Assembly (NCBI GenBank): GCA_030765055.1
Contig: CM060952.1
Coordinates: 177,673,313-177,737,312, forward strand
From: Mantis religiosa
Lineage: Eukaryota > Arthropoda > Insecta > Mantodea > Mantidae
DNA length: 64,000 nucleotides
Direction: 5' to 3'
Shown here: positions 47,447 to 59,800 of the stretch, in pieces
Numbering within the stretch: the first letter of the stretch is position 1
How the letters are laid out: each line of letters begins with the position of its first letter
The notes under the pieces: model-generated
The model's database searches: none
What the model was told of the DNA's origin: nothing
Seen by the model: the letters and a program-made list of their open reading frames with translations, nothing else
Translations under genes and position numbers: made by a program

Positions 47447-47451
47447 TGGTG

Positions 47452-47699
47452 TGAGGCCGCACCGCGGCTCAGTGTTTAGACCGCTTGGCTCTCAACAAGG
47501 CGGCCCGGGTTCGATCCCAGGCGACCGCAAAGTGAGATTTTTGGTGGACAACACGGCGCTGGGGAGGGTTTCCTCCGATATCTCCGGTTCCCCCCACCAT
47601 CTCATTCCACCGGTGCTCCATCTTCATCTCATGTATCATCAGTGTCATTGCCTGCGGTGCCGTATATAATAAAAGCGGGCATTAAACACTACACACACC
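47452..47699 (+). repeat. SINE-C inserted in the Tc1 relic, with target duplication
   Basis: Full-length plus-strand copy. The head is GAGGCCGCACCGCGGCTCAG, B box GGGTTCGATCCCAGGCGACC. The body has GATTTTTGGTGGACAACACG, and the 3' end ATTAAACACTACACACACC. TGGTG lies on both sides (47447-47451 and 47700-47704). Confidence 0.9.
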
Positions 47700-47757
47700 T
47701 GGTGCGTCATGGTCCTCCAATAACTACTTTTGTTCACCAGCTCATGGCGTTAGATGT
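47700..47757 (+). pseudogene. Tc1-like transposase, C-terminal remnant
   Basis: VRHGPPITTFVHQLMALDV continues the frame cut at 47446 (ADRQ). It then ends at a stop and a G-run (47763-47770). Confidence 0.7.
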
Positions 47758-47926
47758 ATGACGGGGGGGGAGGAGGTACATTCTAAGATGCGTAACCAGA
47801 GTGTTGGAAATATCCTCGCGAGCGTTGACGTTGCCAATTTACCTGCAGTGTTATTCACGCTGTGGACTCGTGACTTGCTAATTTTTCTTAGTTTCAGTTG
47901 TATAATCGCACGAGTCACTTGTGTTA

Positions 47927-48560
47927 TGTCAGAAGAAAAAAGAGTTATATATTCTGAGGGTTGGGAAACATTTAGAAAGGTGATTGAGCGTTGAGATGAG
48001 GAGGCTAGAAGCAAATGGAAAAAACTTTCTTTAGGGATACCTATGACTTAAAGTTTGAAATCCTGAACTAATAAAGCTGGCTCCCAATTTGCCTCCTTCT
48101 TCTGTTGTAGTGTTAGAGAATGCCCCTTAGCACAGTGTAGAGGTGAACAAACCGCCACCAAGGAGTGCTGTGAAATATGTTGTTGCCGGACATAGGGTTC
48201 CAGTGTGACAGTTCTATGCGTAGAACAGATCCTTATAAGCTCATTGAAACAAAGAAACCTAAAGAGAAGGTTTTTAAAGTGGACACTTTTTTGTTTCACT
48301 GGGCTACACTGTCGTTGGCCTGCCCCCATATGTATGTGATCTAAATCCCTGGGCCAAGGGAAAAATACTTAGAGAAAGAAATGTAACAGGTGACTTATCT
48401 CTACATAAACTGCGCGATATAACGCTTGAATGTATATCACTTCTGAAAAACAGACCGGCAGGGTTTTTGCGCACACATGGAAAACTTACAATTACAAATA
48501 CAGGTATAATTGAAAACATCGCAGACAGCATTGTAATTTCTGTGGGAGATGACAACGACG
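47927..48560 (+). pseudogene. DDE transposase (same family as 4889-5710), internally deleted
   Basis: MSEEKRVIYSEGWETFRKVI with DEEARSKWKK (47927-48025) is the N-terminus. A deletion then joins it to the C-terminal catalytic region. That region has ENAPLSTV (second box, D changed to E), DPYKLIETKKPKEKVFKVD (48230-48290), then HTVVRLPP, DLN and REKNVTGDLSLHKLRDITLE (48365-48430) and the acidic end SVGDDNDDSA. Frame changes and stops separate the parts. The copy at 4889 keeps the middle region that this one lacks. Confidence 0.6.
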
Positions 48561-48754
48561 ATTCTGCTTCTCCTCCTGTAGCGAAAATGAGTCTGGCTCC
48601 GAAAAAGAGCGGACTATTCCACTTGTTTGAGTTGAGTGTATTGTTTTATAAGGTATATATATTGCATAAAACAAAAGGCATAAGTTTCGCTATTTTATGG
48701 ACTTCTTTGCTTTAATTTAGCACAAATGCACATTAGAAGGTTAAATGTGAGGAT

Positions 48755-49190
48755 CTACTCCCATTACTCCTAGACCCGTAGGAACAGAACCCCGGCCTCT
48801 CGGGTATATTTACCGTAGGACAGTACCTATTTTATAAACTGCCCCCCCCCCCCCCCGCTGCACACTGCAGACGGGACGGAAGTGGATACGCCATTTACGC
48901 GCCAGTCCTTAATGAATCAGCTACCAAAAACCTTGGTAGGGCCGACGGTGATCTAGCACACCAACTACTAGCTCTGCAGGCTAGTACCCGGGACTTATGT
49001 GGCAACCCTCTACCCCCTCCGGGCGGCCGAAGCCTGGCCGGATGTACCCAATTTCCCGTGAGTGGCGAGAACACACTGCCCCCTCGAGTCCAATCCAATC
49101 CGAACAACTCCCAAAGGGAGGGGCTCGAATGTTCGGCCCGAGGCTCCTCTAGTAACGTCAGAGGTACCACGAGTGCTAGAAGTTTGGCCA
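48755..49190. repeat. GC-rich dispersed repeat, copy 2
   Basis: Matches 6385-6862 in order, from TCTACTCCCATTACTCCTAG through GGTGATCTAGCACACC, GTACCCGGGACTTATG, CACTGCCCCCTCGAGTCC to GAGGTACCACGAGTGCTAGA. A C-run of 14 at 48843-48856 replaces the shorter run in copy 1. Confidence 0.75.
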
Positions 49191-49199
49191 CATTGAAAC

Positions 49200-50920
49200 A
49201 AGTGCAACCAGAGGTACGACTTCAGCTTCAGATATCGTTGAATTCCTATTTTCGTTCACTGCCGTGCTTGCCCGTTGCATTCCGGTCAGAAGCCAAGAGC
49301 TGGTGGACAAACTGTAGTGTCGCGGAGTTGATCGGGATATAGCAGCTCCAATTGCAGCGCATGGAGGCCACGTGAAATACTGAATATTAGAGACCAAAGG
49401 TCAGATACAGATTTGAGAATTTAATCATTTGCTAATGGAAATGTAGCGTATGAATTCATGCGTTTCCTTCTTCGTGTTACAGTTTTCACAAACAGTAGTG
49501 TCATTTGATTGTTTACGAATAAATAATTATTAAATATATCATTACCAATGCAGTTAGTTTATCCAGCACTTTTAACTCTCGTTTGTTTACTAGATAAAGT
49601 TAAAATCTAATAATTATTGGAATCTAGTTAGATATTGTACTAAATAGAACCAGTCTCGATACAAGCAAAAATAGTGCCTGAAGTGCACTGATTACCTTCA
49701 TTGTATTTTTACAGCTGTGAAGATTAATACTGCAATAAACTGGTAGTGTAACCAGCTGCTAATTGTAGCGAACAACAATAAGTTTATTGGGACAATTTAC
49801 GTTGAGCATTGTGCAAAAATTGACTAAAGATAGCCGACACAGTCATTTGAGTAAATAAATTATAAGGCTAGCAATTATTACAGTAAAGCAAAAACTTTCA
49901 CCAACTATGCTCAAAATATTCAGTGAATATACGTACAAGACATCCCAGCATAAGCATTGAATTAAGAGAGTAGCATTGTACCAAAAATGCAATATCTAGA
50001 TTTCAAAATATTTGGAATCTCCTGAATCCAAAAAGCATTTTCAGACAGGATTTTCTGTGAGTTATGTGTATGCATGCTACACACCTATGCATAACATGGT
50101 TCGAACAGGAATAATTAACCCAATTAGCATGAACGCTGTAACTAAATTTTATATTTTGGCAAGGGTTCCACGTTGATGCTACTTTGAAGCTATTATATTG
50201 TGTGGCTCAGGGTAAAACAATTAGGTTTCTCACAGGGTATGAGTGGATGTGTGTGAGAAGGATATTTTAATGGCACTGGATTGCCCGTTTCAAATTTATT
50301 TATGTACTGCTTCTTTATTTTTTAGAACATCGAAATTGAAGTTGCCGACCAAGGGTAACCAATATCTGTGTTTAGAGTTACTGACGGCAGAATGTTTATT
50401 ACTCAGTAAACTTTATTCGTTCCTCACGTATATATGAACCGACAAATATATTCTCACATTTCTGGTATGCCTGGCCCAAAACAGAACAAGTTGACCACCC
50501 TAATAGGCTTCACGTCTAGGACTGTTTCAATGGCTTACGGGCCACGAAGTGTTCTAATCGGCTCCACGCCGAAGACTGTTCTCCACAGCTGCGTGTGTGG
50601 GTGTATATATATCACTTGCACTTTCTGAAAGCCCTCTTTTCACACAAAGATCCCATTGTAGCTGTTTTGTCATGCCATTATGAATGATCCAAAGAACACT
50701 CTATTCATACAGTCAGGGCTATCGTTTAGAAATCTGCTAAGGACACTGTTTCTTACCTTGCTTTTGTTATAACAACTCATTCACCCAAAATGCTATTAGA
50801 CTCAACTGCCCTTGCACGTGTTGTAACAACGAACCAACATTCCTTTGAAATCCATTATGATTCTTTACTTAGGGCAAACCTTAATTTCGGTATCAACGCC
50901 TTGAATCTAGGTAGGTTGCA
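49200..50920. other. No recognisable feature
   Basis: No defensible coding or repeat structure. Confidence 0.3.
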
Positions 50921-50923
50921 TAG

Positions 50924-51427
50924 TGTCACGAATACATTATTGCGACTGGCGGCGTAAGCGCACAAAGCGTTAGGCGCGGAACAAAAGCAGACAGATAACG
51001 CAGTGTGGAGATAGAGAGCCTGCAAAAACAGATAGCCTGGAGCTAAAAGACTTGCCGACACAGATAAAGTTAGAGGTCTGGAACGTTCGTGTTTTGTCTG
51101 GGGACGTCTCACAGAACATTCGGTTTCTTCCTGGTTACAGAACAGTCTCAAATTATCAATGGAGGTATATATCGCGGTACGCCAGCGCGTAGTCTTAAAC
51201 GGAGTTTTAACGAGAGTTATTGCAAACAGAGTCGTAATGAGAGAGTGGTAATTGAACTGGAAGTGAGCTCTTTGTTGTGAGGAAGATTGACCTTGGAAGA
51301 TTGTAATTGTGTATGAGACGTAATTCTGCTACTGTAAGGATTGATCAAAGGGTATTTCTACGGAAGTGAAGAACCTTTTGAATGTCTGCGAATTGGAATT
51401 TTACTTCTACGAACCAACAAAGTCACA
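50924..51427 (+). repeat. Solo LTR, 504 bp
   Basis: Starts TGTCACGAATAC and ends ACGAACCAACAAAGTCACA. ATAG on the left and ATAT on the right would be a 4-bp target duplication with one change. The end matches the LTR ends at 18.26, 61.46 (reverse) and 62.75 kb. No second LTR or internal coding region was seen nearby, so a solo LTR is likely. Inside lies a TATATAT motif at 51164-51171. Confidence 0.75.
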
Positions 51428-54400
51428 ATATGTAAGGTTATAACGTTTTATAATAAATAAAGCAGCATATCACGAGTAAGCTAACTTAAGTAGTTATGGA
51501 TTTATGAAATCTTTATAAATAATTTCTTAAATTAGCATAGACTAAGTAAATAATCATTTTACCTTGTACTATAGATTGCAGTGACTATTACACTTTGTAC
51601 ACACCCTTCAACATTTAAGTTATATCGCCAGTGTTATAACTTAGTTTCTAGGTGATAGTATTTCTTTGAGAAGAATATTATCTTTCATTCATATGACTTT
51701 CTCCACTATGGTTTATTTTTATACCTCTTCTGAAAAATAATGTTACTAAAAATGTATGTTTAGATAAACCGTTGCAGAAATTGTATTATTGATAATGTCC
51801 CTATAGTTATAGAGGGGAACGGAAGCGATGGAGAAATTTTTAAAATCCGCATCGCTATATGCGGCTTTGAAATTGGGATTACATTTGAAGAAAATTAAGG
51901 TCCGTGCTTTGAAGTAAATGGCAAAAAGTGAGGACAACAATTTACCATAAATTTGTGGATCACAATGCCTGGTTGTTTTTTCTACTTCTTAGAGTTTATC
52001 GGTTACAAAATAATTCATTTAGAGTGAAGAAGACCAATCACACAGGTATATTCCTGAAACTTCAAGGTTCTTATGGACTTTTTTCCTCAATCAGCTACCT
52101 TAAACACATTATTGTAATCAAAATCTTACAGAGATTACGAAAAATTCCACTTAAAGTTAAATTGCGATGTGAGACTTTCTTGTAATTTCAGTCTCCGAGA
52201 ACTTTTAGGTGCTGAACTTGCATACCAACTTTGCATTTATCCAATTATACATGTATATACACATACACTGAATTTATTTTTCTAAAACTGCATCTTTTTG
52301 GATTCAGGAGTTTCAAAATATATTTAAGTTTAGTAATAAAACCTTGTTTTTAAATATTTTTATTATATATTTGAAATATTTTTTAAATATTTTGTTTTTA
52401 AAACATTGTTTTTAAATATACTTTTCTTTGAAACATATTAAAACTTTGAATTCATGGTACAACACTTACTCTTCCTGCTATAGGTAAAAGTTAGAAAAGA
52501 TAATATGGTTAGGAAAATTATTGTTAATTGCAAGCAAAATCTGTCTTTCTAAAATATAGTTTTAAGAAATCTACCCGTCAAATGCTTTACTCAACACTCA
52601 CAGCTGAGTATTGCAATTTCTGCACTTTTTGTCATTTTATCTACAAAATCCCCTTTGAGGTTTCACGTAGCCACGCAACCTGCCTATCAGGGTGGAGCTG
52701 CCACCCTCTTCTTAAAAAGCTAAACGATAACTCAGAACAATGCTCCCCTGTTCATAAAGAAGAGTAAAAGCTTTTTATTTTATATTAAAATTTACGGAAT
52801 ATTACTTCAAGGAAATACAAACATTATCTCTATGTTTACGTTTGAGAAACCTTAAAATGTGTTGACGGTTTCTTTCATTTCCGTAAGAGTAACGAAATAT
52901 TAAATCTGTTTTCAGACCAGTGGCTTAAACCAAACGTGTTCCGGAAACCTGACTATAAAGATGCGTGCTCTTTTGTTGTCATATTCATTGTTTTCCTTCA
53001 AGCTTGAACGAATATGGAGATGCCTTGAGAGGCGCTTTACTTTTTTGCTTTACTAAGATAGGACTGAGGGTGTAGAGAGAAAGAAAACGCTCAGGCTAAA
53101 ACGAATTTGTCCCAGAATACTCACCCTTCGCCCATTGACTTTACGATGCCTCAATGCTATCATGCCGAGTATGAGGAAACGGCAAATCGTGTGGAAGATC
53201 CGCCAGTTTCAAGCTCCGTTTAATTCATTCGTAGATACAGCAACATTTCTGATGATGTTATGGAACGTGAATTTTGTAACTTACACAAGAGGTTTGGAAT
53301 GGTTATGTGCTAAGGGTAAGCTTCACTGTTTTACCCAAGTGAGTCTTAAACATAGTGTGTCGGTATATATCCTACACTTTCTTCACAGTTTGGCAATGTA
53401 CATTTAAAAGAAAAAATATTTAAAAATAGCTCAAATCGGATAAAATAAGATAGGAATTATTATAAAAAGTGACAGATACCATGGAAAAAATTAATGGCCA
53501 AATGGTTTAGGTATGAAATAACTGAGCTTCAAACTTTTCGGTTCAATGGAAAAATCTGAGAATTAGATTTTACGATATTAATCCTTGCACTATAGACCAA
53601 TTTAAATAGAACATCACTAAAAATATAAATAACATCTCACCTCCGGAACTGCATTTAAACAAAACGTTTTGATCAGAACATAGCAATGGCTGCATACCGA
53701 TGGAGGAGACACTTGTAGCACTGATATAAGTTATTAAGTCTGGCCCATACCATCTTTAAGTCATATTCATATGGGAAGAATTAGTATGTAAAATAAGCAA
53801 TTTATGGCAATGAGGCGTGAGCTACAAGATATATATCAAATTTTATGCTCCAATATTGCTTACCCAATAAAAATTCCTATATGTATCCGGCGCTTGTATC
53901 ACTAGCGTTTTCTAGTGTCATTAATGGCAAATTATTATATATTTATTAATAAAACGCTGCCTCAAAATAACCAATAAACGGAACAACTACGCAATATCCC
54001 AAAGCTTATATCCAATAACCACCTTTCATTCTGCACCAATTTGCGTCTTTAATTAAATTATCATTCATATAACAGAACAATTTGGGTCACTAATATCAGA
54101 TTTCCATCACCTCATACCACCATATATCGTTTCAAAGTAAAACTAATTAAATATGTGTACTTTACTCGCGTAACTGTTATTCTTCAACATCTCGCGTCAC
54201 TGCTAAATTACTTAGCTGAGGAACTTGTTAAAATCATTTAAACACCATTACTAGGGAATGAAGAACATTAATGTAACTTTTATATTAATATCTTAAAACA
54301 ACTATTACATCTTAATCAAATTAGAGCCAATTCTAAAAAAAAAAAAAAATAAGGAAATGTTCTAGGAGATTCAAGGTAGAAGAATTCTAGAAAGAATCTA

Positions 54401-54880
54401 GGTAGGTATATCTTAAAGATGCATATTTTAAATGCTGTTTTTTTTAACTTAGACTCAAATAGCAAAATCCTGGTATGGAATTTAAAAGTGAAATATCAAA
54501 TAGAGTACCCTAAACGCAGGTAGGAAAAATAAAATATAATCAAGGTTCTGAAAAATAAGAACCTTATTTGCAAGTACTTCTCAATGCATGGCTCAGGCAG
54601 TGATGTATTTCTAAGCGATCTGAAAGAACAAACTAGCAATATATTTTTGTTGTGAAGGCTTTGCCAAATTTATGGAGCATATCTAGAAATACGAATTACA
54701 AAAATGGTGTGGAGGGCAAGTTGAGAATCATTCACAGTAATAGGTAACCTATTCACTCCAATAGAAAATGCGTATAAATGGACTAAAAATGCAAATCAAT
54801 GTCTAACTCAGAAAATAATTAATCGTGTAACTTGCAACAAAAGCACTGTTCAGGGTTAGTTCTAAAACAAAACAAAAATG
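51428..54880. other. AT-rich, no recognisable feature
   Basis: No recognised coding or repeats. Short frames (51928-52185, 52528-52767, 53135-53407) lack recognisable domains. Confidence 0.3.
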
Positions 54881-54884
54881 GAAA

Positions 54885-55085
54885 TTAATTGTTGTTTCAC
54901 AATGGCCGTGTGTAGGCTAAATTGTGGAAACGTAGAGTCAGACTGAAAAATTCAATGCCATAGCCGGGATTTGAACCATGGATCTTCTGGTATCCATCCA
55001 GCCGCTCTAACCATTGAGCTACTATGGCCAACGTGCCGAAATGACAGTAATTCCCGGTATACCACTTAGGAGTTCGCATAAACGC
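54885..55085 (-). repeat. SINE-B, minus, left part, interrupted
   Basis: TTGTTTCACAATGGCCGTGT, then CATAGCCGGGATTTGAACC (B box), TAACCATTGAGCTACTATGG (A box), ending at GCATGAGACA where a SINE-A was inserted. It resumes at 55318. Confidence 0.85.
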
Positions 55086-55316
55086 ATGAGACAGCCCGCC
55101 TCGGTAGCGTAGATGGTAGCATGTCTGCCTCACGTTCAAGAGGTCCCGAGTTCGAATCTCGGTCAGGCTGAGTTACCTAGATAAGGTTTTTTCCCGGGGG
55201 TTTCCCTTATCCTTAAAGACGAATATTGGGTGACTCTAAGCTCAATGAACCCTAGACTCATTTCAGCATCATTTCACCCAATTCATTCACCGTCCGATAT
55301 AACTTAACGTTGGGGC
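55086..55316 (+). repeat. SINE-A inserted into SINE-B
   Basis: Best SINE-A head in the window: GCCCGCCTCGGTAGCGTAGA, CCCGAGTTCGAATCTCGGTC (B box), CCTAGATAAGGTTTTTTCCC, ending AACTTAACGTTGGGGCG. It lacks a poly-A tail. The flanks CGCATGAGACA / CACATGGCG show the split. Confidence 0.85.
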
Positions 55317-55317
55317 G

Positions 55318-55460
55318 CACATGGCGACTACAAGATGTAAGTACTTTAAGGCCCGGGATTTATAGTTAACCACTATTAGGTCAATTAATGGGAATTAATT
55401 GTTCTTTCACACTGAAACGTAGAATCAAACTGAAAAATTCAATGCCAAAGGCGGGATTTG
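55318..55460 (-). repeat. SINE-B, right part, then start of a second unit
   Basis: ATGGCGACTACAAGATGTAA, AAGGCCCGGGATTTATAG and ACTATTAGGTCAATTAATGG finish the interrupted unit. Then AATTAATTGTTCTTTCACAC starts a second, truncated unit, as in the other tandem SINE-B copies. Confidence 0.75.
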
Positions 55461-55668
55461 ATGTACGTCAAGACAGAGGGCCAAATTTGGCTAAAAGAGT
55501 TTTGATTAATATTTATTGTAATCAATTAATTTTAATAGATGAAACAGGAACTTTGGTCCTCGGATCAATTATTCATTTACTTATGTAATATATTTAATAA
55601 TTATTCATAAATTAAGAACTGTAACTAGTTATGTTAGCGCAAGCAAAATTGTAGACTTTGATGTAAAA

Positions 55669-56045
55669 TATTGTAACGAACCTGGGCAGAAACACTGCAC
55701 ACTCGGGCGACAGTCTATGAAGGGCGGATGTCAGACAACAGAATGGAATGCTAGCTATTTTACTGTACCGTTACGCAGGTCAATATACTCTTAGTTTTTT
55801 CTTGTGACGCCGTGCTTTGTGTATATAAGAGGGTGGCAACCCCATTCAATCCGCATTTCTTTGCTCATTGCAGTCAAGTGTATTGTATACATTCGTCTGG
55901 TGTACCCGACGACGTGCCGCGTCCAGTAAAATGTATTACGAAATGTCCGCCGAAAGTGCAGTTATTTAAGAGCACCCGGGTTCCACAAATGTAAGGACAA
56001 ATTAAAGCAGTTCAGAGATCATCGTTGGTTTATGTTGTCTCAAAC
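55669..56045 (+). repeat. Candidate LTR of a second family
   Basis: Starts around TGTAACGAACCTGGGC. It has a TATA-like GTGTATATAAGAGGG at 55818-55832, a polyadenylation-like AAATTAAAGC near 56003, and an end near TCTCAAACTTAACA. The following 56083-56175 is GC-rich with an open reading (MQEKQLEPKVKQAADDD...). That reading could be the start of a retrotransposon gag, but I see no domain. No target duplication was checked with confidence. Confidence 0.4.
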
Positions 56046-56551
56046 TTAACACCCTGAGAACCCCACAAAAAAAATCCATGCAGGAGAAGCAGCTAGAGCC
56101 TAAAGTAAAGCAAGCAGCCGACGACGACTTGGAGACCGAGGAAGGAGTCCCGACGTCGACCCAGGTACGTGCAGCCGGGTGGCGGAGATATAGTACTGCC
56201 GCATAGAATAGATTAATCGATTAATTTTTTAATATTTAATATAAAATAAAGAATTGATAGTTTCGGTTAATCGATTAAATCACGCAGCACTAATATATTA
56301 GATGGCTATAAACGAGCTGCAAATGTGATAATGGCACTTCCTTGGGAGCTGCACTATATGTACTTTTTGAACCCTGGTACAAAGCATATTATAAATAAAT
56401 GTGAAATAGGTGCTGAAGATGAAACATGAGCACAAGTTAATGTCTTGATTTCAGGAAATTTGGTGTAGAAATGTATTCCCCTATATAAAAAAAATATGTG
56501 GGGGTGTAAGGAACAGATGGGACACATCGTACAACGCAAAATCACAGGATC

Positions 56552-56791
56552 AAAAATGAAATGTGCAGTGTTGAACGCTCGCTTTTACTACATACGGCAC
56601 CGCAGACACTGATGATACATGAGATGAAGATGGAGCACCGGTGGAATGAGATGGCGGGGGAAACCGGAGATCCCGGAGAAAACCCGCCCCAGCGCCGTGT
56701 TGTCCATCACAAATCTCACTTTGCGGTCGCCTGGGATCGAACCCGGGCCGCCTTGGTGAGAGCTAAGCGGTCTAACCACTAAGCCACGGCC
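56552..56791 (-). repeat. SINE-C with a perfect 10-bp target duplication
   Basis: TCACAGGATC occurs exactly at 56542-56551 and 56792-56801, right at the edges. The reverse copy holds the tRNA-like head (GGTCGCCTGGGATCGAACCC) and the A-rich tail (seen as AAAAATGAAATG at its low end). This is clear evidence of retroposition. Confidence 0.95.
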
Positions 56792-56801
56792 TCACAGGAT
56801 C

Positions 56802-59800
56802 TATTGTATGTTACCGCCTCCTACGGAAAGAGGTGAGACGAAGTGCGTCTAGGCCAACAGAGGGCGGAATTAGTGGAGCCGTAGAAATGTGCTGAACTGT
56901 GCAGTAGTAGGAGAGATTGTCACCTAGTGCACCACTAAATCTTCTCACCACCCAAAAAGGTGTCACAAATGAACAAATATTATCAAACATTTCTTCTTAT
57001 AAAACGTTAAATAAACACAGCTTAGTATGACATAGAAAGTGTTATCTTATTTGATACGTTGCGAAGCAACAAATACAGATTTGCCCTAATATATGTTCGT
57101 CAAAGTGCACTGCGAAAAACAATAAAACACGATAGAATTACATTTTCAATTTTTCGTTCCGTTTGTAAGTTTGGGGAGAAGTCGCCCACACAGAGACTGT
57201 TTATTTACTGCCTACAATTCTTTACGTTGATTCCTTGCAATATTTACGAGAACTTCCCCTCCACCACAAGCCAATATCACGTTGAAATCCACACGAAAAG
57301 CCACAATACTAATAATGCTACAGCAACCCCCTTAGAAGCACTCAAGTGGAAAAGCTGAAGTTGTGTTTTTAGCTTTCGCTGATGACGAGCCGAGGAACGA
57401 TTGAAAAGAGAAGCGGGCTTCGTTTCCGTGTTTTGTTTTTCCACGCGATCAAGTAGAGAGGTCTCGACATGACGAGTTCACCGAAACAGAGCATTAGTAG
57501 GGCTCGACGGATGTCCGTCCACGGCTAATAAAGAGGGATGGGTGTCCCCTGAGGGAGCAGTGGACATTGCAGGAAGTTTGTAGACAAAGGAGGGTTGTCT
57601 CGCTAATAGAAAAGAAGAGAGAAGGGCGACAGGATTGAAGATGATGTCCTGTTACCGCGATGAATCGGGAAAAGACAAGAAGTTCGCTTGGATTTGCGCC
57701 AGCCTCCCGAGGGGAATACACACAAACAAATCATGTGGGGACTTGTATTACAAGTCAGTAGCCATTGATGAATCATTGACAAGAGCCACTCCTGTTGAAC
57801 ACGTCCCTGTTTTCTAAACTTTGAACTGCGATGCTGAATGCAAACTTGTTAGCAATAAGGAACGAAGGGGAAGGACAAACAAGCTTTGACGAGCTGTAGG
57901 ACCGCCAACCATAAAACATTTACAATTACGTATACCTCAATAAAAACTGATTACTTATAATACACGATGTAACTTAAACGCACAAATTATATACCTAGCT
58001 TAAAACCTAAATAAAATGGAACGCGATTGTACCGGCATTTTTTTTTAATATTCAGAGCTTTGTAGCAGATATTTTATGTTGTTCTTGTAGCATCTGCTAG
58101 CATGTGTTTCGGTGTGATGGTTTGGATGCAGTACTGAAAACATCCAGAGAGTAAAAAAATCACTGGACCCTATGATATACTATTACTTGCATTAACTTTC
58201 TTTTAAACAAACGACTAGCAGAGACTACATTCTTGCTATGTTAAACAAATGACAGTGTAATATAAAATTCTTCTGCATGTAACCATCGCTGAATACGGAC
58301 GTGTCTTCTGTCCGACGCGCGCGTATGTGTGTCTTACTGCATACAGATACTTCCGCCGAAATGGGTATCCAAATTTCGGTACAATAGAAAACTGGCTCTG
58401 CTTACTACATGATATAGAACAGAGAAAAAAATTCGTCAACCAACGTTATTACGAGAAACGCAAGACAGTAGTGCACGGTGCCCACGTTTTAAGCCAATAA
58501 ACGGCATAACATCGGCGTGAAAAACAAATGACTGAGAAACTAATAAGGAATATCAGTGAGAATCCTAGATATATCAATGATCAAGCAACAGCAGCAAGAT
58601 GCACAAGACCTTCGAAAATAAACGTGATAAAAAATTGCAGTTCATTCTTAAGGAATATATTTTGGAGATAATTAAAAATCGAGCATTTCAGATGTGGGAA
58701 TTATATAAATTCAAAAGTACTGCAAAATAAATAGCGAACTAAATGTTAAGTATGTGACTTAACAATAAGAATAATGCATTTGAAAAGGAGAAAAACAAAC
58801 TTAACAGGCCAACTAAACTTAATTCTCTATTCAAAAATAGGTCACAATCTCAACACATTACATACGGAGGGAAATATTTTTGTGAGTAGATAATTCTTAA
58901 ATATGTACTAGTTTAAACTCAGACGAGCTCCTACCAGTATTCCACGTTTTCATTGGTCTTTCTTATCTCAGTATATTGCTCTATTTGTGGGTTAGAGCTG
59001 GAGAGATCAAGGACTAGTTTTAGCTTCTCATTTGTTTCGCGAGAGAGGCACATATCCTAACCTCCAGAACCATCTTGTTCAACTTGCTGTGGTTTGCAGT
59101 GCAGATAATTTCAGATATGTACCAGCACGGGAGAGTAACGTTGTCTCCGCTATTTTGCACTAAATATACAATTCATTTTTTATTCTCTTTTACACTTGGT
59201 TTACGAAGAAGGGTTTAATATTCTCTCTATAATTCTTCACAATCACATTTCATCAGATTTTGACAGCGCTATCATATATTGCTCGAAGTGTTGAGAAGTA
59301 TAATGTACAGTTCGAAGCTAAACTACAGTAATAAATTTCTTTTTTATCTTTGAGATTAAGTATTAACAATACTTATCTAAATAAAAGAAGCGTAATGGAT
59401 TAAATCTCGCGATTTATATCCACGTTAATGATGATAATCAGGGACAGGGACAAGTTTCAACAGACTGAAGTTTACAGGAAATATACTAGTCGACCACGAT
59501 ATGGAGGCACTCGGAGGAAGCCTCTGTTTTGTTGATCTGCTACATTAAGAGTGAAGATTGGAGTGGAGTGAGGGGCAAAACTATATATAATAGGTGTGTG
59601 CATTTGCACAATGTGAACTATTCTAAATTTTCAGGCTAACAAGTAGGTAAATAACTCCAATTTGAGGACATTTCCTCTAATTGCACCTCTGATGCGCCGC
59701 TCACTTGTTCCGTAACTGTTTAGTTCCTCTTTACATCCAATACATACTGTAACCTCATGACCAAGTAACAGCCGATAGTCCGATGTTTTAGAAGATGGTC

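Noticed and set aside
57059..57817. Frames of 60-100 codons as possible host exons
   Set aside because: No domain, no convincing splice signals and no repeat support; could be chance.
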